Shown piece by piece: positions 1 to 9,019 of a stretch of 64,000 nt of DNA (the first letter of the stretch is position 1; every line of letters begins with the position of its first letter). The position numbers and the translations under genes were made by a program. The DNA is taken from the NCBI GenBank assembly GCA_025359105.1, contig JANYHK010000106.1:1-64000 (forward strand). Direction: 5' to 3'. Under the pieces are notes generated by a model. That model ran no database searches and was not told the DNA's origin. It saw only the letters and a program-made list of their open reading frames with translations. The stretch is from Myxococcales bacterium. GTDB lineage: Bacteria > Myxococcota_A > Polyangia > Polyangiales > Polyangiaceae.

Positions 1-829
1 CGCCGGCGCCGAGGCCTTCTTCGAAGTAGCCCTTGTAGCCGAGGACGGTGCCGAGGCTCGCGGCCCCCGCGACAGCGCCCGACACGACGAAGGCCTGCTC
101 CAGTCGGGCGCGTACCGGGACCTTCTCGGCCGCCATCGCACGCGCGTTCTGCCCGATGAGCCCGATCTCGCGACCGAACCGGGTGCGGCGGTACGACCCG
201 GTGACGAGAAACGTACCTGCAACGCCGAAGAGCAGCGCGAAGCTGGCGGCGCTTCCGTTCAGCGATGGGAACCATGTCTCGAGCCGCGCCACGCGCGCCC
301 CCGAAGCCACGTCCGCAGTGCGCACGGTGCCGGTTAGCGCGAGCCCGCCCGCCCCGAGCGCAAGACCGATGGCGCTGTCCGCGATGCGGTTCATCATGAT
401 CGTCGAGATGACCTCGTGCGCACGGAAGCGCGCGCGCAAGATCGCGGGCACGAACGCCCAGGCGCCGCCCGCTGCCGCTGCCGCGAGGAGCGTGACCGGC
501 ACGGCGAGGGGCGCCGGCATCCACGCCGGCAGAAGGGCGCCGACGATGCCGGCGGTGAGGCTCCCGACCGCGAGCTGCCCCTCGGCGCCGATGTTGAAGA
601 GCCCCGCGCGCAGGGCGAGATCGACCGCGACGCCGGTGAAGAGCAGCGGCGTCGCCTTGAAGAGGACCTGACCCGCGCCGTAGGGGCTGCCCCACGTCCC
701 CTCGAACAGGAGCGTGAAGAGGTGGCGCGGCGACTGGCCGAAAGAGAAGACGAGGAGGTCGAACGCGATCCACGCCGTCGCGAGTCCGGCGAGCGTCGCG
801 ATGATCGCCGCCCTCCGCTCGGCGCTCAC
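1..829 (-). CDS. BMP-family (nucleoside-type) ABC transporter permease, partial
   Basis: Inner-membrane permease of the ABC class that works with Bmp/Med-type lipoprotein receptors, many of which carry nucleosides. Translation from the GTG at 829 gives hydrophobic segments and the family motifs GLFNIGAEGQ (about residue 70) and FRAHEVISTIMMN (about residue 130), which are typical of YufP-like permeases. The start overlaps the stop of the upstream ATPase as GTGA, indicating translational coupling in one operon. The 3' end lies beyond base 1, and the second permease and the receptor expected in such operons are not visible. The substrate is inferred from the family only. Confidence 0.88.
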   Translation of the reverse strand, partial: MSAERRAAIIATLAGLATAWIAFDLLVFSFGQSPRHLFTLLFEGTWGSPYGAGQVLFKATPLLFTGVAVDLALRAGLFNIGAEGQLAVGSLTAGIVGALLPAWMPAPLAVPVTLLAAAAAGGAWAFVPAILRARFRAHEVISTIMMNRIADSAIGLALGAGGLALTGTVRTADVASGARVARLETWFPSLNGSAASFALLFGVAGTFLVTGSYRRTRFGREIGLIGQNARAMAAEKVPVRARLEQAFVVSGAVAGAASLGTVLGYKGYFEEGLGAG

Positions 830-2316
830 GGCGCCTCCGCCGAGAGCATCGCGCGGCCGATCTGCTGATCGGACGCGGTGGGCGGAAGCTCCACCACGAT
901 GCGGCCGCGCGACAGGACGAGGATGCGGTCGCAAACCGCGCGGAGCTCCGCGAGATCCGAGCTGATGACGAGGACCGCGACCTGCTTGGCCGCCGCCGCC
1001 AGGACCTCCTGGTGGATCGCGCGGCTCGCGCCGAGGTCCACGCCGCGTGTCGGGTGGGCGAGCACGAGCGCGGAGGCCCCCATGGCGATCTTGGCGATCG
1101 CCCGAGCGATGACGATCTTCTGCTGATTGCCGCCGCTCAGACTGCGCGTGATCGTGTCCAGACCGAACGGCGCCTGGGCCCTGTCGAGGCGTTCGCGCGC
1201 GTCTCGGCTCATCGCCGGCAGGGAGAGCACGCCCCACTTCGCGTAACGCCAGTGCTCTCCGAGGAGCGCGTTGTCGCGGACGTCGGCGTCGAGGACGAGG
1301 CCCTCGCGCTGCCGGTCTTCGTGGACGACCGCGACCGGGAGGATTCGCTTCTTGCCGAGGAGCGCCCGCTCGACCACGACGACGCGCCCGTGATCCGGCT
1401 CGGCGAGGCCGGAGAGCACCTGCACGAGCTCGCGCTGGCCGTTGCCCTCCACACCAGCGATGCCGACGATCTCGCCCGCCTTCACCTCGAACGACAGGCC
1501 GCGCAGCTCGCGCCCGTAGTGGACGTCGCTCATGACGATCGCCATGCCACCCAGCTGGCGCGCGTCGCGGCGGACGAGCTCCTGCACGCCGCCGCCCATG
1601 ATCGCCTCGGTGATCTCGCGGAGCTCGTCGTCGCGACCGGCGCCCTTGCGGAGCTCGCGCGACGCCATCATGACCTTGCCGCGGCGCAGGACCGTCACCT
1701 CGTCCGCGAAATCGACGACCTCGCCCAGCTTGTGGGTGACTACGACGACAGCGCGGCCCCCGGCGGCGAGCTTGCGCAGCGTCTTGTAGAGCGCCTCCGC
1801 CTCGCCATGGGTGAGCACGGCGGTGGGCTCGTCCAGGATGATCACCCGCGCGTCGCGGTAAAGGGCGCGCGCGATCTCGAGCCGCTGCCGGTCGCCGACG
1901 CCGAGGGTCTCGACCTTCGCGTCGAGCGGGAGACTTGTCCCGAGATCGGCGGCGATCGCCAGCACCTTCGCGCGCGCCGCCGCGAGGTCGAGGACACCGT
2001 TCTTGACGGGTTCGACGCCCAAGACGACGTTCTCGAGCGCCGTGAACGGCTCGATGAGCGCGAAGTGCTGCTGCACCATGCCGATGCCGCGGCGGATCGC
2101 CTCTGCCGCGGTGTGGGGGGTCATGCGCTGCCGGTCGATGCGCACCTCCCCTGCGTCCGGCGTGAGGATACCGGCCGCCATCTTGAGGAGGGTACTCTTG
2201 CCGGCGCCGTTCTCGCCGACGACCGCGTGCACGCGGCCGGGCAGGATCTCCAGACTCGCGGACTGGACCGCGAGGAGGGAGCCGAAGCGCTTGTCGAGCT
2301 CGACGAGGCGAAGCAT
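826..2316 (-). CDS. BMP-family ABC transporter ATP-binding protein (two ABC domains)
   Basis: Cytoplasmic ATPase energising the neighbouring permease. It has two tandem ABC cassettes, as in YufO/RbsA-type proteins. Domain 1 has Walker A GENGAGKST, signature GVGDRQRLEIARAL and Walker B VIILDEPTAVLT. Domain 2 has a degenerate Walker A (GVEGNGQREL), signature LSGGNQQKIVIARA and a Walker B-like LVLAHPTRGVD in which the catalytic Asp-Glu is replaced by His-Pro, the usual asymmetry of this class. The ATG at 2316 (MLRLVELDK) starts right at the first ABC fold. An upstream TTG at 2343 would only add nine residues. It is about 496 aa and divergent from the propeller lipoprotein across about 64 bp. Confidence 0.92.
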   Translation of the reverse strand: MLRLVELDKRFGSLLAVQSASLEILPGRVHAVVGENGAGKSTLLKMAAGILTPDAGEVRIDRQRMTPHTAAEAIRRGIGMVQQHFALIEPFTALENVVLGVEPVKNGVLDLAAARAKVLAIAADLGTSLPLDAKVETLGVGDRQRLEIARALYRDARVIILDEPTAVLTHGEAEALYKTLRKLAAGGRAVVVVTHKLGEVVDFADEVTVLRRGKVMMASRELRKGAGRDDELREITEAIMGGGVQELVRRDARQLGGMAIVMSDVHYGRELRGLSFEVKAGEIVGIAGVEGNGQRELVQVLSGLAEPDHGRVVVVERALLGKKRILPVAVVHEDRQREGLVLDADVRDNALLGEHWRYAKWGVLSLPAMSRDARERLDRAQAPFGLDTITRSLSGGNQQKIVIARAIAKIAMGASALVLAHPTRGVDLGASRAIHQEVLAAAAKQVAVLVISSDLAELRAVCDRILVLSRGRIVVELPPTASDQQIGRAMLSAEAP

Positions 2317-2380
2317 GTGAGGGGAGCGCGAAATTACCACCAAAAGGGTCTACCCCCGGAAAAGCTGCTACCTTTCTCGG

Positions 2381-3784
2381 ATGGCGGTCGCTTCGAGATC
2401 GCGGGCGCAGGGGCGGGTTCGAAGGATCGCGGGGTGGCTCACGGCAGCCGGGCTCGCGTCCAGCGCGACGTTCGCTTGCATCAACTTCGACGGGCTCGAC
2501 TCCAACGACCCCGACTCCGGGCTCGGGCAGACGACGGCGGACGGAAGCGGCAGCAGCGGCGGGCCCGAGGGGAGCGCGCCCGGCTGCGAGGCTGGCATCC
2601 AGATCGATCCCTTCAACTGCGGCGCGTGCGGGCACATCTGCCCACTGCGCGTGAACAGCATTCCGTCGTGCACGGCCGGCGCCTGCGGCCTGGCCTGCAA
2701 CACCAACTTCGGCAACTGCGACGCCGTCGACGACAATGGCTGCGAGACCCCGCTCTTCTCCGATCCGAAGAACTGCGGCGCGTGCGGCCGCGACTGCGCC
2801 GGCGGCGCGTGCACCAACGGCCAGTGCCAGCCGGTCACGCTGGCGACCGGACAGAGCTACCCGCAGGCGATCGCAGTCGACCAGAGCACAGTCTACTGGG
2901 GCTCGCTCTACAGCTACACCGTCGGCAAGGTCTCGAAGGACGGTGGGCCGTCCGGCATCCTCAGCCAGAACGAGATTTACCCTTCGGGAATCGCGCTCGA
3001 CGCTCAGAACGTCTACTGGGTCGATCGGGGGTACGGCACGGCGGACGGGCTCGTTCGCAAGCTCCCGCTCGCCGGCGGCGCGGCTCAGACGATCGTGGGC
3101 GGCCTGAGCTCACGCCCGTCCGCGCTCGTCGTCGCCGGGACGGAGATCTACTACGCGACCGTCGGTGCGCTCGGACCGACCGACGGCACCGTGGTGCGGG
3201 TCTCGGTTACCAGCACCCCCGACGCCGGGGCTGGCACCGCGGTCGCGACCGGGCAGAACAACCCGACGAGCATGGCCGTGGACGCGACCCACGTCTACTG
3301 GACCAACCGCGGGACACTGGTCGCCGTCGACGCCGGCCCCCAGAACGGCACCGTGATGAAGTGCGCCCTGCCGGCGTGTGCAGGCGGACCGCAGGCCGTC
3401 GCCGCGGCGCAGTACCAGCCGCACGGGATCGCGGTGGACGCCGACAACGTCTACTGGACGAACTGGGGCACGGGCCAAAGTGACGGCACGATCATGAAGT
3501 GCGCGAAGTCTTCGACCGGCGCGGTCGATGGGGGCGGCGCTCCGGTGACCACGCTCGCGACGGGCGTGCTCTACCCCGACGCGGTCGCCGTCGACGCGAA
3601 ATACGTCTACTTCACGAGCCATTCGGGACTCCTACAGCGCGTCGCGCTGCAGGGCGGCAGCCCGGAGACCGTCGTGCAAGTGCTGCAGTCCTACCCGATC
3701 GCGCTGGCGACGGACGACAAGTTCCTCTTCTTCGCGACGCCGAGCGGCCCCACCGGTGGCAGCATCCAGAAGCTGCTGAAGTGA
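2381..3784 (+). CDS. Cys-rich beta-propeller lipoprotein-like protein
   Basis: 467-aa exported protein of unknown function. The N-terminus has basic residues, a hydrophobic stretch and a Cys near residue 33 (ATFACINF), a plausible but not perfect lipobox. Residues about 65-150 hold two Cys-rich modules of the form FNCGACGHxC and KNCGACGRDC, seen repeatedly in myxobacterial surface proteins (Stig1-like). The rest is a series of blade repeats with IAVDxxxVYW(T/G) signatures, consistent with a six-bladed TolB/NHL-like propeller. It probably binds a ligand or protein at the cell surface (inference). It stands alone on the plus strand, about 106 bp before the kinase gene. Confidence 0.8.
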   Translation: MAVASRSRAQGRVRRIAGWLTAAGLASSATFACINFDGLDSNDPDSGLGQTTADGSGSSGGPEGSAPGCEAGIQIDPFNCGACGHICPLRVNSIPSCTAGACGLACNTNFGNCDAVDDNGCETPLFSDPKNCGACGRDCAGGACTNGQCQPVTLATGQSYPQAIAVDQSTVYWGSLYSYTVGKVSKDGGPSGILSQNEIYPSGIALDAQNVYWVDRGYGTADGLVRKLPLAGGAAQTIVGGLSSRPSALVVAGTEIYYATVGALGPTDGTVVRVSVTSTPDAGAGTAVATGQNNPTSMAVDATHVYWTNRGTLVAVDAGPQNGTVMKCALPACAGGPQAVAAAQYQPHGIAVDADNVYWTNWGTGQSDGTIMKCAKSSTGAVDGGGAPVTTLATGVLYPDAVAVDAKYVYFTSHSGLLQRVALQGGSPETVVQVLQSYPIALATDDKFLFFATPSGPTGGSIQKLLK

Positions 3785-3890
3785 CGACAGCGCTCCTACA
3801 GAGGGAGCGCCCGTACCGCATTCTCCCACCATTCGAGGTGAGCCACCTCGGCCGGCGGCCCTTGAAAGTTGCTGCTGGTATGCTGGAAGT

Positions 3891-5624
3891 GTGGGGTTGC
3901 CCCTGACCAGCTCCGGCCCTCGCATGATCGGACGTTACGCGCTCTACGAAGCGTTCGCTTCGGGGGGAATGGCGACGGTCCATCTCGGACGCGACATGGG
4001 CGCGGGCGGGCGCACCGTCGCGATCAAGCGGTTGCATGCCCAGTTCGTGAACGATCCCGAGTTCGTCACGATGCTCCTCGACGAGGCGCGCCTCGCCGCG
4101 TGCGTCCGCCACCCCAACGTGGTCTCGATGCTCGACATCGTGACGCTGGGCCATGAGCCGTTCCTCGTCATGGAATACGTGCAAGGGGAGTCGCTCTCGC
4201 GCCTCATCCGCGGCACGCGCGAGCGCGGGATGCTCATTCCCGGTCGTGTCGTCGGCTCGGTCATGACCGGCGCCCTGCACGGCCTGCACGCCGCGCACGA
4301 GGCGCGAAACGAGCACGACGAGCTGCTCGGCCTCATCCACCGCGATGTGTCGCCGCACAACGTGCTCGTCGGCGTGGACGGATACGCGCGCATGGTGGAC
4401 TTCGGCGTCGCCAAGGCGGCCGGGCGCGAGCAGCACACGCGGGCAGGGCAGTTGAAGGGTAAGCTCTCGTACATGGCGCCGGAGCAGGCGCGGTTCGACG
4501 TCGTCAACCGCCAGACCGACGTTTATGCGGCCGCCGTCGTGATGTGGGAGGCGCTCACGGGCCAGCGCCTGTTTTATGGCGAGACCGACGGGGCGATCCT
4601 CGCGCGCGTGATCGAGGGGCGCGTCGAGCCGCCCAGTCAGATCGTGCGCATGACGCAGCCCAACGTCGACCGGGCCACGTTCTTCGAGATCGCGGCGCTC
4701 GATCCGGTGGTGATGTGCGGCCTCGCGCTCGACCCGGCCCGGCGCTTCGGCAGCGCCTACGACATGGCCGTTGCCATCGAGCGCTCGCTGCGCCTCGCGT
4801 CGCCCGTCGAGGTGAGCGGCTGGGTGACGACGGTGGCAAGCGACCAGATGCAGATCCGCGCGCAGCGGGTCATCGAGCTCGAGGGTGGTGGCGTCGACGT
4901 GGACATGAACGGCGGCGACCGCGACTCCGAGCTGGGCCTGGCGCCCGCCGGCGTGCGCTCGGGCGAGTACCTGGTGCAGCGGACGCTGGCGATGCAGAGC
5001 CCCGTGCAAGCGTCGGCGCAGTTTCTCCAGACGCTGCAGATGCCGCCGCAAGGCCCGGTGCCGCTCGGCCACACGATGCCGCTGGCGACGGGCTCGGCCC
5101 CCCGGATGCCGGAGGCTGCGCCGTCGCGCCCCTTGCCGCCTCAATCCAACTTCGACGTGCGCACCGGGCTCACGCCGTCGCAGCTGTCGAGCATCTCGGT
5201 GTCGACACCGAGCGGCGTCATGCCGGCGCCGAAGCCTCCTCGGAGCTGGGGACTGATCGGCGCCATGGCCGCGATCGGCGCGTTCGTCCTCGCGGCGGCG
5301 GTCCTCGTGGGCATGGGCGCGGTGAGGCGCCACCAGGCGCGGCTCGCGGAAGCGCCGCCGGCGACCAGCACGACGACGACCCAGGCCCCCCTGCCCCCAG
5401 CTCCCGCGGCCGCGGACCCCGCGCCGACCACTGTGGCGACGCCGGTCGTGACGACGACCGCGACCACGACCGCGACCCCGACCGCAACCGCGACCCCGAC
5501 CGTGACGCCGAAGCCAAAGCCCCCGCGCCGGCCCCCGACGCCGGCGCCCCTGAGCGACGAGTGCAAGCCCCCTTACACGATCGATGCCGACGGGGTCCGG
5601 CACTACAAGGCCGCGTGCCTCTGA
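3891..5624 (+). CDS. Eukaryote-like Ser/Thr protein kinase with C-terminal TM segment
   Basis: 577-aa membrane-anchored Hanks-type kinase. The kinase domain spans about residues 14-290: glycine loop ASGGMATV, VAIK lysine, IHRDVSPHNVLV catalytic loop, DFG magnesium loop and YMAPEQ of the activation segment. A single hydrophobic helix near residues 450-475 is followed by a Pro/Thr-rich stretch and a short tail ending KAACL, presumed periplasmic. The GTG at 3891 is the longest start. ATG 3924 (MIGRYALYE) begins directly at the kinase fold and may be the true start, since neither has a clear ribosome site. The next gene begins one base after its stop. Confidence 0.9.
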   Translation: MGLPLTSSGPRMIGRYALYEAFASGGMATVHLGRDMGAGGRTVAIKRLHAQFVNDPEFVTMLLDEARLAACVRHPNVVSMLDIVTLGHEPFLVMEYVQGESLSRLIRGTRERGMLIPGRVVGSVMTGALHGLHAAHEARNEHDELLGLIHRDVSPHNVLVGVDGYARMVDFGVAKAAGREQHTRAGQLKGKLSYMAPEQARFDVVNRQTDVYAAAVVMWEALTGQRLFYGETDGAILARVIEGRVEPPSQIVRMTQPNVDRATFFEIAALDPVVMCGLALDPARRFGSAYDMAVAIERSLRLASPVEVSGWVTTVASDQMQIRAQRVIELEGGGVDVDMNGGDRDSELGLAPAGVRSGEYLVQRTLAMQSPVQASAQFLQTLQMPPQGPVPLGHTMPLATGSAPRMPEAAPSRPLPPQSNFDVRTGLTPSQLSSISVSTPSGVMPAPKPPRSWGLIGAMAAIGAFVLAAAVLVGMGAVRRHQARLAEAPPATSTTTTQAPLPPAPAAADPAPTTVATPVVTTTATTTATPTATATPTVTPKPKPPRRPPTPAPLSDECKPPYTIDADGVRHYKAACL

Positions 5625-5625
5625 C

Positions 5626-6543
5626 ATGACGCGCGCACGACCGATCACCGTGGCTACGGGCCTCGTCGCGCTGGCGACGTGGGCGGGGCCCGCGGACGCG
5701 GCGCGCGTCGACAAAAAGACGTGCATCTCGTCGTCGGAGAGCGGGCAGAAGCTGCGACACGACGGCAAGCTGCGCGCGGCGCGTGAGCAGCTGCTCATCT
5801 GCGCGCGCCCGGAGTGTCCGGCGGTCATCCGTCAGGACTGCGCGCAGTTTTTGAACGAGGTGACGATCTCCACCCCGTCGGTCGTCATCGCCGCACGCGA
5901 CACGAATGGCAAGGAGACCCTGAGCGTCAAGGTGACGATCGACGGCGAGGTCGCCCTCACCAAGCTCGACGGCAAGGCGTTCAACATCGACCCGGGCGTG
6001 CACGCGTTCAGGTACGAGGCGGAGGACGGCACGGTCCTGCAGGAAGACGTCGGCATTCGCGAGGGGGAGAAGAACCGAGTCATCTACGTCGCCTTCCACA
6101 AGACCGAGCCCGAGCCGACGCCTTCTCCCTCGGCGACGCCCGCCACGACGGCGACGACGACGCCCGCAGGTGCAGCGCCAGTCACTACGACGACGACCAC
6201 CACCAAGCCGGGGATCCCCGCCGGGGCGTTCGTCTTCGGAGGCATCGGCCTCGTCGGCGTGGGCCTCGGGACGTTTCTGCTCGTCACGGCCGGCAGCGAC
6301 GGGAGCAACCTGAGGAGCACGTGCGCGCCGAGCTGCTCGCACTCCGACGTGAGCGCGGCGCGCAACAAGGCGCTGATCGGCGACGTCGCGATCGCGGTGG
6401 GCGGCGTGTCGCTCATCGCCGCGGTGTGGATGGCGCTGTCGAAGCCGGGGACCGAGAAGACCGTGCAGACGACGGGCGGCCTCCGGCTCGACGTCGCGCC
6501 AACGCCCGGGGGCGCGGCGATCGGACTTCGCGGAGGCTTCTGA
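5626..6543 (+). CDS. exported membrane protein co-encoded with the kinase
   Basis: 305-aa protein that I do not recognise by function. It has an N-terminal signal peptide ending around PADAARV, then a domain with paired Cys (CISSSESGQKL, CARPECPAVIRQDC) resembling the short modules found beside myxobacterial kinases. A beta-rich segment (residues 80-160) is followed by a Thr/Pro linker and two hydrophobic helices (about 205-228 and 255-278). ATG 5626 lies one base beyond the kinase stop, which implies co-translation. The pairing suggests a partner or sensor subunit of the kinase (inference). Confidence 0.72.
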   Translation: MTRARPITVATGLVALATWAGPADAARVDKKTCISSSESGQKLRHDGKLRAAREQLLICARPECPAVIRQDCAQFLNEVTISTPSVVIAARDTNGKETLSVKVTIDGEVALTKLDGKAFNIDPGVHAFRYEAEDGTVLQEDVGIREGEKNRVIYVAFHKTEPEPTPSPSATPATTATTTPAGAAPVTTTTTTTKPGIPAGAFVFGGIGLVGVGLGTFLLVTAGSDGSNLRSTCAPSCSHSDVSAARNKALIGDVAIAVGGVSLIAAVWMALSKPGTEKTVQTTGGLRLDVAPTPGGAAIGLRGGF

Positions 6544-6583
6544 TCTGAGCGACCCCGTGGGCCCTTTGCCATAGACTCGGGCC

Positions 6584-8770
6584 ATGGGCTCGCCTCCAGT
6601 CCGCGTCGCGCGAAGGCGCGCCGATGCGCCGTTCGCGGCCTCCGCGATCCTGCTCGCGCTGGCGGGCGGCGCGGGAATGCTCGCGCAATCGGGGCTGGGT
6701 GGACCGCTGGAGGTCGCCGTCGGCGCGACGGCGCCGGCGGTCGTGGGGTGCGTGCTCGCGCTGATGCTCGGGGCGGGGCTCGGCGCGGCGGGCGCGCGCA
6801 GGCGCCGCGTGATCCGCGCGCGACCGCTCGTCGTGGCTGGCTTGCTGCTCGTCGTGCTCGCCGTCCTCGAGCTCGCCCTGCCGCGCGCGTGGCTCGTTCT
6901 CTCGCGTATGCCGCTCGCGGTCCGGGCCCTGGTGGGCGGACCGGTCCTCCTCGCGCCGTCGCTGTGCACGGGCATGGTGCTGCCGCTGGTCGCGCGCGAC
7001 GCGGCGCGCGACAGCGGTGGGTCGCGCAGAATCACGTCGCTGTTCGCGGCGGCGCTGGCCGGCGGATCGAGCGGTGCGGCGCTCGCCGCGTGCCGGTATG
7101 CGCCAGGGCTCGGCCTGGCGGCGGCAGTCCCGACGGCCGCGGGCGCCACGGCGCTCGCGGGCCTCCTGGCGTTCGGCGTCGCGTGGCGGTGGCCGTCCCT
7201 CGCCAGGGCTGCACGCGACGCCCGTGACCCCCGGCGCCGCGAAGAACGCGGCAGAAGCGAGAGAAGCGGAACGGGCGAAGGCCCAAGCGCGCTCGCGATG
7301 GGCTCCGTCGGCCACGGCTTCCTGGCTGGCGCGGCGCTCCTCGTCGTGGCGCACGTCGTCCGGATCGCGATCGGCGACGCCGCCGACGCATTCCCCGCCG
7401 CGCTCGCGGGAGCGCTGGCGGGCCTCGCCGTGGGCGCGGCCTACGCACGGACGCTCCTGCTTCATTACCGCGACACCGCGCTCGTGCGCGCAAGCGCAGC
7501 CGCTGGACTCGTCCTCGCGTGCTCCGCCGTCGTGATGGGCGGGCTTCCAGGCGCCACGGTCCTCCTCGGCTCGTTCCTCCGCGCGCCGGGGGACGCCGCG
7601 GCGCTCCACGTCCTCGTCGCCCTCGTGGCGGCCGCTCTGCCAGCGGCGTGGGTGGGCGCGTCGTTCCAACTCCTCTTGCCGCACCTCGGCGCGGCGGACA
7701 GCGCCGACGGGCCCAGTCGCACGGCCGGCGCCGGGGCGGCGGGCGCGACGCTGGGCGCTGCATTCGCCGGCGTCGTGCTGGTGCCGCAACTCGGCTCGCA
7801 GCGCGCGCTCACCGCGATCGCGGTGGGATTCGTCGCGCTCGCCGTTGGGCTCGGGTGGCGAGGGCGCGCGAGGACGAGTGCGCTCGTCACCGCGCTCGCG
7901 CTCCTCGCCGTCGTCGCCGCCGCGCCGCGCTGGGACCTCACGCGCGCCGCCCTCGGCGTCGAGGCCCGGGGTCCCGCGACCTGGGCGCGCGAGGGACTAT
8001 CGGCGGGCGTAGTCGCGACCACGACCGACGGCGCGCTCGGAACGAACGGGCGAAGGCAAGGGCCGACACCCGACGACGACGGCCTCGCTGCGCTTGCCGC
8101 CGTGCTGGCGCCTCACCTGTCTGCGGTGCTGTCCCCCGACGAGCTCGGCGTCGCAGCGGCGCTCTTCGCCGCGCCGTGGGAGCGCGTGACGATTCCTCGT
8201 GTCGCCCCTTCGTGGCATCCTCATTTGCCCCCGCTCCTCCGAGCCGCGGCCGAGCAGCCACGTGCCGTTCCCGCCGCCGGGCGCGGACTCGCCGCCGTCG
8301 AGCGCGGCGTCGCCGACGCGGTGGTCCTCGTGCCTCCCTCCGCGTGCGGCTTCGGATGCGCGCAGGCGTTCGCCGCGGCCGCCCGCGACGCGCTCGGGCC
8401 CGGCGGGGTCGCCCTCTTCACGGTGCGGGACCCCGAGCCTGCGGCCCTTGCGGCCCTCCTCCGCGCCGCCCGCGCGGTGTTCCCGCACGCCGGCCTCGCC
8501 GTCACCCGCACGCGCGCCGCGGTCCTCGGCGGACTCGGTCCACTCGAGGCCCCCGCGGGCCGCGTCGACGCGCTCACTGCCCACGCCCTCGCGATGCGAG
8601 GTCCAGGCGCAGTGCCCGCCGCGGCCGCCGACTCCGGGTTCACCGTCGTCGCCCTCGACGGGGCGGCCGACGTCTGCGCCGATGCGATCGCCCTCCGCGG
8701 CGACGCGTCGATGCCGATGCTGCGCAGCTGCGCGAGCGCGACGACCACGCCTACGCTAGTCTCCCGCTGA
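6584..8770 (+). CDS. polytopic membrane protein with degenerate spermidine-synthase-like C-terminus
   Basis: 728 aa. The N-terminal two thirds is a run of hydrophobic helices with a GMVLPLVARDAARDSG element and a following small-residue helix, like the membrane half of bacterial fused spermine/spermidine synthase-like proteins. The C-terminal part keeps landmarks of that family: REGLSAGVV, a TNGRR turn, ADAVVLVPPSACGFG in place of the YDVIVSEPSNPW strand, and LGPGGVALFTV followed by LRAARAVFPHAG. I see no glycine-rich nucleotide-binding loop, so catalysis is doubtful. Ala/Arg bias is extreme. Function unknown; the family link is inferred from motif order only. Confidence 0.7.
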   Translation: MGSPPVRVARRRADAPFAASAILLALAGGAGMLAQSGLGGPLEVAVGATAPAVVGCVLALMLGAGLGAAGARRRRVIRARPLVVAGLLLVVLAVLELALPRAWLVLSRMPLAVRALVGGPVLLAPSLCTGMVLPLVARDAARDSGGSRRITSLFAAALAGGSSGAALAACRYAPGLGLAAAVPTAAGATALAGLLAFGVAWRWPSLARAARDARDPRRREERGRSERSGTGEGPSALAMGSVGHGFLAGAALLVVAHVVRIAIGDAADAFPAALAGALAGLAVGAAYARTLLLHYRDTALVRASAAAGLVLACSAVVMGGLPGATVLLGSFLRAPGDAAALHVLVALVAAALPAAWVGASFQLLLPHLGAADSADGPSRTAGAGAAGATLGAAFAGVVLVPQLGSQRALTAIAVGFVALAVGLGWRGRARTSALVTALALLAVVAAAPRWDLTRAALGVEARGPATWAREGLSAGVVATTTDGALGTNGRRQGPTPDDDGLAALAAVLAPHLSAVLSPDELGVAAALFAAPWERVTIPRVAPSWHPHLPPLLRAAAEQPRAVPAAGRGLAAVERGVADAVVLVPPSACGFGCAQAFAAAARDALGPGGVALFTVRDPEPAALAALLRAARAVFPHAGLAVTRTRAAVLGGLGPLEAPAGRVDALTAHALAMRGPGAVPAAAADSGFTVVALDGAADVCADAIALRGDASMPMLRSCASATTTPTLVSR

Positions 8771-8773
8771 CCG

Positions 8774-8977
8774 ATGGATCAGGCCACCCACAAGCGCTAC
8801 CTCGACTACCGCGACCGCTTCGACTACTTCGGCCGCAAGATGAAGCAGCTCAGCATGGCGGAGTACGAAGCCGCCGAGAAGGAGCTGGCCGATCTGACCG
8901 CGCGCGGCGAGACCGCCTGGGACGACGAAGAGGAAGCGCGTTACCACGAGCTGCTCAAGATCCTCTTCAAGGACTGA
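8774..8977 (+). CDS. small conserved acidic protein, function unknown
   Basis: 67-aa charged, helix-prone cytoplasmic protein with no Cys. It is rich in Tyr, Asp, Glu and Lys (for example RDRFDYFGRKMKQLSMAEYEAAEKEL). The ATG follows the previous stop by three bases, suggesting co-expression with the membrane protein. Codon use matches the neighbours and the length is coherent, so it is likely a real gene. No function can be assigned. Confidence 0.72.
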   Translation: MDQATHKRYLDYRDRFDYFGRKMKQLSMAEYEAAEKELADLTARGETAWDDEEEARYHELLKILFKD

Positions 8978-9019
8978 GCGGACTCGTCGCGGGCGGGGGT
9001 GGGTCGCCGCTGGTCTAGC

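Noticed and set aside
1012-3483. Long plus-strand frame across the ABC ATPase and lipoprotein genes
   Set aside because: It is antisense or out of frame to genes with clear motifs, lacks any domain and reflects high GC content.
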